NCBI GenBank assembly: GCA_026770615.1
Contig: MU631588.1
Location: 63,341-74,880, forward strand
Length of the DNA: 11,540 bases
Origin: Pavlovales sp. CCMP2436
Taxonomy: Eukaryota > Haptophyta > Pavlovophyceae > Pavlovales
Reading direction: 5' to 3'
Shown here in pieces: positions 7,034-11,540 of the stretch (position 1 is its first letter; each line of letters begins with the position of its first letter). The notes below the pieces were generated by a model. It had not been told where the DNA came from, made no database searches, and saw only the letters and a program-made list of their open reading frames with translations. Both the position numbers and the translations under genes were made by a program.

Positions 7034-7205
7034 TATACAGAACATCGGTGGCGGCGGCGCGGCACACGGTGGCGCAGACGACGACGGCACCGAGGAGTTG
7101 GCTGAGGGCGTATACCACCAGCGACAAGAGACGTGGTCGTGGCATGAAGCCGCGTAGGCCCACCACTTCGGCGATCACTGGCTGAATTCGTCGGCCGTAC
7201 ACATC
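7014..7205 (-). pseudogene. Possible aquaporin (MIP) fragment, broken by MITE copy B
   Basis: The minus strand encodes PVIAEVVGLRGFMPRPRLLS then LVVYALSQLLGAVVVCATVC. This resembles the stretch of MIP channels running from the first NPA region into the third membrane helix, with the conserved aromatic-x2-x-Q-x2-GA motif; here NPA itself is altered or lies across an exon edge (TTCAG precedes the P codon at about 7180). The frame then runs into the TIR of the MITE at 7033. No other helices are visible. It is a fragment at best, and a chance hydrophobic stretch cannot be excluded. Confidence 0.3.
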
Positions 7206-7263
7206 AGATTTGCCTGACTGCTGCTGCCTGTCTTCCTATTAAGTAAGTCGTAGTCTAAAAAAA

Positions 7264-7332
7264 ATTAGAATGACGTTCGCGCATGCGCAGCTCGCCCAGC
7301 TGCCTAGCTCTGATAAGAGGGCGGCAATGGTA
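7264..7332 (-). mobile_element. LINE-derived 3' tail, copy 3 (internally deleted relic)
   Basis: ATTAGAATGACG at 7264-7275 followed by GCATGCGCAGCTCGCCCAGC and a GCTGCC...GGGCGGC stem is the same 3' UTR end as copy 2. After GGCGGCAAT (7320-7328) the sequence jumps to the GCGGCTGGACC block (7333). In copies 1 and 2 the UTR continues there instead. It is either a deletion derivative or a truncated copy placed next to a target-site repeat. Confidence 0.6.
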
Positions 7333-7827
7333 GCGGCTGGACCAACAGAGTCGGGTTTCCAGGATTGGTATAAAATTAGAATGACGTGCGATCATGCGCA
7401 GCTCTCGCCCAGCCGCCTCGTTCTGATAAACGAGGGCGGCAATCGCTTACCCCTGGTCAAGTCCCAGGTGGCAGGGTGACTCATTAATCCTCCACTTATC
7501 TTAAAATCTTTCTCCTCACCTACGGTGGTTATGGTTGTTGGCCGGAAATAAGTGGTTTAGTTCTTTTGTAGTGTGTGCCGATGTTACTGTGTATCACGCG
7601 GGTGCCCACAGGTGTAGGTCCGAGGTCTGTTTGTCTGGGTGTGTTTCTCAGTGTGATTAGTGATTCTTGTCGGAACCTCCGTACCCCTTTTCTTGGTGCT
7701 ACTGGTGGCGCCCATTGGACGCTTTTTACTTGATTTGGTAGTGGGTGGGCTGAGTGAGGTAGGTTGGGGTCTGGGCCTGCCATATGGATTGGTGCGGCTG
7801 GACCAACAGAGCCGGGTTTCCAGGATT
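7333..7827. repeat. 34-bp direct repeat flanking LINE copy 2
   Basis: Positions 7333-7366 and 7794-7827 are identical except for one T/C change; both begin GCGGCTGGACCAACAGAG and end TTTCCAGGATT. A 35-bp relative sits at 6461-6495, inside the open frame of LINE copy 1. It is either a long target-site duplication or a retained piece of the element. Confidence 0.85.
7367..7790 (-). mobile_element. LINE copy 2, 5'-truncated (OTU C-terminus plus 3' UTR)
   Basis: The minus strand from about 7786 matches the OTU C-terminal region of copy 1: MAGPDPNLPH, VQWAPP(A/V)APR, NTPRQTDLGPTP and VIHSNIG(S/T)HY all recur. The frame ends early at 7529-7531, where CAA of copy 1 has become TAA. The 3' UTR follows, with both stem-loops, ending at GGTATAAAATT (7367-7377). 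Both flanks carry the same 34-bp block (7333-7366 and 7794-7827). Confidence 0.75.
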
Positions 7828-8763
7828 ATTAGTTAAAGTATTTTAGATTGGCTGGATAGTGGATACACGAACTTCGTGGTTAACCTCGTTGCTCGATGAA
7901 CGTTGACGATTCCACGCAATCCACGAGCTCAATCATATTTTTAAAATTTGGGTTAACGTTTGACTCCTCTTTTTGGTTTCAGTTAGTTTACTTCTGCAAT
8001 TTTTTTTTAAAACATTACTCTGTAGATACGCATCTTTCTCGAAATTAGATCCGAGGTGCGTATCCGGGAAAAGCGGGTAAGATTATATCAGATTCTCAAA
8101 AAGGGCAGACTGGTAAGAAATGCAACGCAGATTATTTACTCCCCCTGCATGTACTTGATGACGGTGGATACACGCCGCAGATAAATTGCCTCAAAGTATG
8201 AAAGCATTGAAAGTATTATTATTCGCGGCTAAGCAGTTGTTCAACACTAACAGGTCTAGGTCTGAGAACTTCAATTCAAGTATTCTGAGAATACAAGGAG
8301 CGGTGCTGATTTACCCAATCAGCCAAATACTTTCCTCGATTAATAGAGACCCTGGAACCCATTTGCGCGTTAGTTATTGACCCTCACTCCCTGGGATACG
8401 AGCGCGTCCCGTGGAAGGGTCCTTGTGCTTTCACGCCCATGGCACACCTCCACATTATGGGCGCAGATTAGATGGTCATGAGTGTGTACAAGGGTGCAGC
8501 CCCCCCACGCCTGCGGCGGGCCTTTTTCTTTTTTCTTCTTGGGGCTCCACCCTCCGACCCCCGCCTCCGAACAAACGGTGCGATGCGATAACCTAATAAT
8601 ACATTTAAGGTCGCTAGTTTCTTTTCGTTACTAGTATTACAATTATTGGTATTCGGCGAACACCTTGTATAAAATGCTTATTAAAATATAAAAACATTTT
8701 TCGTGTGTAGTACTGCAGTTATTACTATTCGGCGAACATCTTGCATGAAGATGAGTCACATAA
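7828..8763. other. AT-rich intergenic spacer
   Basis: I see no convincing gene. The short open frames at 8186-8380 and 8411-8596 show no domain and have AT-rich, non-coding character. It contains a pyrimidine-rich stretch (8521-8540) and a duplicated 40-bp motif starting at 8631. Confidence 0.5.
8631..8746. repeat. 40-bp direct repeat, 76 bp apart
   Basis: 8631-8670 and 8707-8746 align without gaps. Their best part is ATTCGGCGAACA(C/T)CTTG(T/C)AT, preceded by AGTA-rich sequence. Function unknown. Confidence 0.75.
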
Positions 8764-8784
8764 TTGCAGATCGCTCGACACATG

Positions 8785-8904
8785 TTGCTCGGACAGCTGG
8801 GGGAGGTACATATTAATTATCACGTAATAACAAACTACTTACATTCTGAATATGAACATGAGTTTATGATTAGAGCATTTTGCTCAGGCAGTTGGGGGAG
8901 GTAC
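8785..8904. repeat. 25-bp direct repeat, 95 bp apart
   Basis: 8785-8809 and 8880-8904 share TTGCTC(G/A)G(A/G)CAG(C/T)TGGGGGAGGTAC-type sequence with three differences. It follows directly on the 40-bp repeat pair, so this 270-bp stretch was built by local duplication. Confidence 0.75.
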
Positions 8905-8928
8905 TTAGACGTGTACATGCCAGCGTTT

Positions 8929-9261
8929 CACCCGCGCATATTGCGCTCAGCCAAACGCCCACTGGAAGCCAAGCAAACATACACACCACCTATGGTGCTG
9001 GACCAGACACAACAATCGGCAGCGGAACGTGAGCGGACTCGCACGACGCAGCCACCCACAGACAATAGCGGAACGACCGCCGTCAGAGCCCCACGCCACC
9101 GTGTTCTGCGCCCATCCACGCGGTCAAAAGCAGGGCCTCAGACCCGCACACCCCAGCAGCCAGCAGAGGCGCGCCAAAAGCGCAGGAGGGAGGAGCAATG
9201 CCTCGAAAACACACCCCAACATGTTGAGCCCAAGGCCCACCCCCCTGAGGGGGTGGGGTAG
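8929..9261 (+). CDS. Hypothetical low-complexity, basic coding fragment
   Basis: An open frame that may begin further up (from 8764) becomes GC-rich at about 8929 and encodes a Thr/Gln/Arg/Pro-rich peptide (SAKRPLEAKQTYTPPMVLDQ, PQTRTPQQPAEARQKRRREE), ending at a TAG at 9259-9261. No family is recognised. Such basic, Pro-rich sequence would suit a linker of a retroelement protein. The repeats at 8785-8904 in its upstream part argue that only the 8929-9261 portion was ever coding. Confidence 0.25.
   Translation, partial: HPRILRSAKRPLEAKQTYTPPMVLDQTQQSAAERERTRTTQPPTDNSGTTAVRAPRHRVLRPSTRSKAGPQTRTPQQPAEARQKRRREEQCLENTPQHVEPKAHPPEGVG
9236..9257. repeat. Perfect 9-bp hairpin (CCCACCCCC / GGGGGTGGG)
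   Basis: CCCACCCCC at 9236-9244 pairs with GGGGGTGGG at 9249-9257, with a 4-nt loop. It overlaps the end of the hypothetical coding fragment and lies two bases before its TAG. It could be an RNA 3' structure or an element end. Confidence 0.7.
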
Positions 9262-9289
9262 ACCGGGACCATAATGAGCCCCCACCGTG

Positions 9290-9318
9290 TGATTCTTGCC
9301 CCACGTGGACAAGAATCA
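9290..9318. repeat. Perfect 9-bp hairpin (TGATTCTTG / CAAGAATCA)
   Basis: TGATTCTTG at 9290-9298 and CAAGAATCA at 9310-9318 form a perfect stem with an 11-nt loop that contains CCACGTGG. It is 32 bp beyond the previous hairpin. Confidence 0.75.
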
Positions 9319-9803
9319 TACAGTGGGATACAGGCTACCGGAGGTTATTCGTCTGTATATTTTGTGCTACAGTTGTGGCACGTGCGCAGGCGAGCTACAT
9401 TTTGAGACGAGCGAGAGGCAGCAGCGGCCGGTCAGCGCATCAGTCAAAGAGTCGTCGACTGTCGTGTGTCTGATCAGCTTTAGCGGTGGAGTCGGTATCC
9501 GTGTGCTCTGCAAAGGTCCCTTGATCCGAGTGTTTCTCAACACTTGGGTCCGGTGGAGACCTGTCAGGGGACGGACGTATTTCTAGATATTTACACACTT
9601 AGATTTTAAATCATTTTTTTTTTTTTTTACACTCAGCTAGGATGGTGACAACTTACATGGTTCTGACCTAATCTAAATCCACAAACTCTAGACCTATTGC
9701 CCCCCCCCCCCTTTTTTTTTAGAAAAGGGAGAGTCGACCCTCCAGCATTAAAAACTTTAGAAATTGGCGGCGGGGGTCCGCTGGTCGTCTCGAGCCTCCT
9801 CTG
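9319..9803. other. Spacer with homopolymer runs
   Basis: An open frame at 9296-9586 encodes no recognisable domain. Beyond it lie a T run (about 9617-9629) and a C run directly followed by a T run (about 9700-9720). I see no further gene signal. Confidence 0.45.
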
Positions 9804-10065
9804 GTATTACTACTATTATTGCTATTATTGCGATTACTATTATTGCTATTGCTATTGCTATTCTCACTATTGCTATTGCTATTGCTATTGCTATTACTAT
9901 TGCTATTATTGCTATTGCTAATCTGTTATGATTGCAATCACTCTTCTCTTATGATTGCTGTTACTCTTCTATTGTAATTGCTATTTCTCCAGGGTGCCAA
10001 CTCACAGAACAATCCGCAATTTGAAACGGGCGGAGGCGCGGGTCCGTTGGTCGTCTAGAGCCTCC
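9761..10065. repeat. Duplicated ~40-bp motif on both sides of the microsatellite
   Basis: 9761-9798 and 10023-10065 share GGCGG, GGGTCCG(C/T), TGGTCGTCT and GAGCCTCC in the same order and orientation. The microsatellite lies between them. Confidence 0.7.
9804..9970. repeat. TATTGC/TATTAC microsatellite
   Basis: Mixed ATT-GCT and ATT-ACT units (hexamer ATTGCT) run through 9804-9921. They decay into two diverged 20-bp units around ATGATTGC...ACTCTTCT (9928-9970). Confidence 0.9.
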
Positions 10066-10342
10066 CCGCGTGACGACGGCTGGCGCCGCTTTCTTAAGGC
10101 AAGGATGCGGGGGAGGCAATCTGACCTCAACCCTAACCCAACAATTAGCCAAATAACGCTTCCAACTCGCAACTTGTCTATTGAACAACAACAAAAAGCG
10201 CATCTGATCTATATTTATGAGCATCATCAAGCATCTCACCACCCTCCCCCTTTTGAATTTCGCTCGGTGCGTCTTTCTCCGGACATAGCCTCCGAGTCGC
10301 AACTACTCCTCACCCCCCCCCTCCCCCTCCCTCCCCCTCCAG
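10066..10342. other. Upstream intron or spacer of the WD40 gene
   Basis: It ends in a strong C/T tract and CAG at 10340-10342, a good 3' splice site. It includes a diverged copy (10268-10313) of the beginning of the next exon. No upstream exon of the gene was found in it. Confidence 0.5.
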
Positions 10343-10386
10343 TGCGCCTTTCGCCGGACGCCTCCGAGTCGCAGCTCCTCCTCACC
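10268..10386 (+). repeat. Partial duplication of a WD40 exon start within the preceding intron
   Basis: 10268-10313 (TGCGTCTTTCTCCGG onward) and 10343-10386 (TGCGCCTTTCGCCGG onward) share TCCGAGTCGCA and CTCCTCACC in order. The left copy has a small insertion and extra changes and is preceded by G, giving a GGTGCGT donor-like string. The frame upstream of that donor contains a TGA, so it is not a confirmed splice site. Confidence 0.75.
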
Positions 10387-11196
10387 ACCGCAAACGACTC
10401 GACCGTCCGCCTGTGGGACTTGCGCGTCGGCCGGTGCGCATACAGCTTAGTTCCTCTTTTTCTTTTTAAAAATTCTTTTTACGTCCCTCAACTTGCAGCC
10501 CAAAGATGTACGGGCATGACTTACTTTCTGAATGATTGATTGCCCGGGTGACAATAAATAAAGGAGCACACAAAACTAAACATACAAACTAAGTGAATAA
10601 ACTAACCCCTTGCCAAATGCCGCCTTCATCGTTAGCGGTAGGACCTACGCACGGACCGTTAAGAACTCCCCCCCCTTTCAAAAAAATATACATGATTCCC
10701 TATCTCCCCCCTCCCCACCCCACTAAAAAGCTGGTTCGCTGCTTGGCCAGCCATTCCTGCCTGAATAAGAGTAAAAAACATTCTCATTCTCGTTCTTGTA
10801 GTAGTTTATGGGAATGATCATGATCATATATATGATTATAGCTATAACTACAACCCAGGTCGGTCCGTTGCTTCGCGGCGCACTCCAACGGCCACCACGC
10901 GATCGGCTGCGCCTTCTCGCCGGTATTTTTTTTTTTCATTTTCTATCTTTTATCATTTTTCTTTTTTCTTTACCTTTGATACTTTATTTAATATATATTC
11001 CGTGGCAGCTACTACTTACTCGTGTTCTTCTTCTACTGAGCTTTTTTGCCTTCGACTTTTATTACTTTGACTATTATTACCATATCTGCTGCTCACTGCC
11101 CCCCCCCCCAAACACACACACACACAGTGCATGCGCTACGTGGCAGTGGGTGGGGAGGGGCGGCACTGCACGCTCTACTCGCTGCAGCAGGGCACA
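10343..11196 (+). CDS. WD40-repeat protein, WDR27-like, spliced (three exons seen)
   Basis: WD40 repeats fold into a beta-propeller scaffold. Three exons fit in phase. Exon 10343-10433 follows a CT-rich CAG and encodes LSPDASESQLLLTTANDSTV then RLWDLR. A GTGCGC donor at 10434 splits a CGG codon. Exon 10859-10922, after CAG, supplies the G and encodes SVRCFAAHSNGHHAIGCAFS plus P. The donor is GTATTT at 10923. The next exon starts at 11128 after a CA run and CAG, and encodes CMRYVAVGGEGRHCTLYSLQ. The result has the spacing of one WD repeat ending in WD, a His/Gly turn, FSP and the next blade. The local pattern (WDLR, RC-aromatic, FSP, G-x-EDRH-like) resembles WDR27, which I call from memory of the family. 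The end is unresolved; a donor at 11197 is possible. Upstream exons are outside or not found. Confidence 0.65.
10434..11127 (+). other. Two introns of the WD40 gene (10434-10858 and 10923-11127)
   Basis: The first is 425 nt (GTGCGC...CCCAG), the second 205 nt (GTATTT...CACAG). Both are AT- or pyrimidine-rich, with C runs (10670, 11098-11109) and a CA microsatellite (about 11112-11126) at the second acceptor. The sharp composition change at each boundary and the matching phases support them. Confidence 0.6.
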
Positions 11197-11540
11197 GTCG
11201 TACCGAGCGCAGTTTGGGTTTTCGCGCGCAAATCTATCCTGGTGAACCGCCTATCGCATCCATTTTTTACCCGTCTCGCTCAAAGCCACATCCAGTGGCC
11301 ACGGGCCGGGCCCGAGCGAGGCGAGGAGGCGTCGTTGTGCGCTCGCGCTGGGACCCCCGGTAGCAGAAGACGCGCACGCGCATGCTCGTTCCGTCGCGCG
11401 CGAAGGTCGTGGCCCCAGACGCGTGCGGTTGCAAGGGCAGCGGAGCCACTTTCGTCCTTCCCCAAACGCGGCAACTCGACCCGTGAAGGACACGGGCCTC
11501 GCTCACAGCCCTGCACGGCCTGACGAGGGGCGGGCGGGGG
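11197..11540. other. GC-rich right end, unresolved
   Basis: Open frames exist on both strands from 11250 to the edge, all GC-driven. The plus-strand frame following the last WD40 exon is rich in Arg and Ala and lacks WD40 features, so it is probably intron. No minus-strand frame shows a recognisable domain. Confidence 0.4.

Noticed and set aside
9697..9921. Tyr/Cys-rich open frame
   Set aside because: It is a translation of the TATTGC microsatellite.
10130..10142. CCCTAACCC telomere-like string
   Set aside because: A single occurrence, not an array.
10267..10342. Short 76-nt intron using GTGCGT at 10267 and CAG at 10342
   Set aside because: In the phase required by the downstream exon, the upstream sequence has a TGA (10254-10256), so the real donor must lie elsewhere.

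Overview
This window looks like nuclear DNA from a microbial eukaryote, probably an alga. The coding relics are GC-rich and separated by AT-rich spacers. One gene has GT-AG introns with long polypyrimidine tracts and GTGCGC-type donors. There are many short retroelement relics, micro- and minisatellites, and an SPPP repeat of the kind common in the hydroxyproline-rich wall proteins of green algae. I cannot assign a taxon from sequence alone, and a green alga is only a weak inference. I saw no bacterial operon, tRNA, rRNA or CRISPR array.

Left part (1-3420), genes mostly on the minus strand. A two-repeat MYB protein gene lies at 320-1848. It is broken by one single-base frameshift inside MYB repeat 3. 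Its flanking segments are duplicated: a 191-bp segment lies on both sides of the MYB domain, and a tail segment of about 335 bp is duplicated downstream, running off the left edge. Positions 2457-2990 hold two tandem 281-bp-offset copies of an unknown coding unit, damaged by a stop and a frameshift. An SPPP-encoding minisatellite follows at 3200-3316.

Middle part (3480-7830), a retrotransposon graveyard. The main element is the 3' three kilobases of a non-LTR retrotransposon (minus strand, about 6530 down to 3490). It carries, in order, a probable post-RT region, an RNase H domain, a CCHC zinc knuckle and an OTU-type cysteine protease domain. It has several frameshifts and stops. A second, heavily deleted copy (7367-7790) and two more 3' tails (7264 and 6750) lie nearby. 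The 3' UTR carries two stem-loops shared between copies. A 34-bp block flanks the second copy on both sides and also occurs inside the first. Two copies of a 164-166-bp MITE with TIRs of at least 21 bp and TA duplications lie in opposite orientation, one of them inside the retrotransposon coding region. A short aquaporin-like fragment abuts the second MITE.

Right part (7830-11540). About 1 kb of AT-rich spacer with short duplicated motifs is followed by a possible low-complexity coding fragment (8930-9261), two perfect hairpins, a TATTGC-type microsatellite flanked by a duplicated motif, and then a spliced WD40-repeat gene on the plus strand. Three exons of that gene (10343-10433, 10859-10922, and from 11128) join in phase into a continuous WD40 segment resembling WDR27. 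Its later exons are not resolved.

The genes do not form a pathway. The strongest material is the OTU-encoding LINE family with its conserved 3' structures, the MITE pair, and the spliced WD40 gene.
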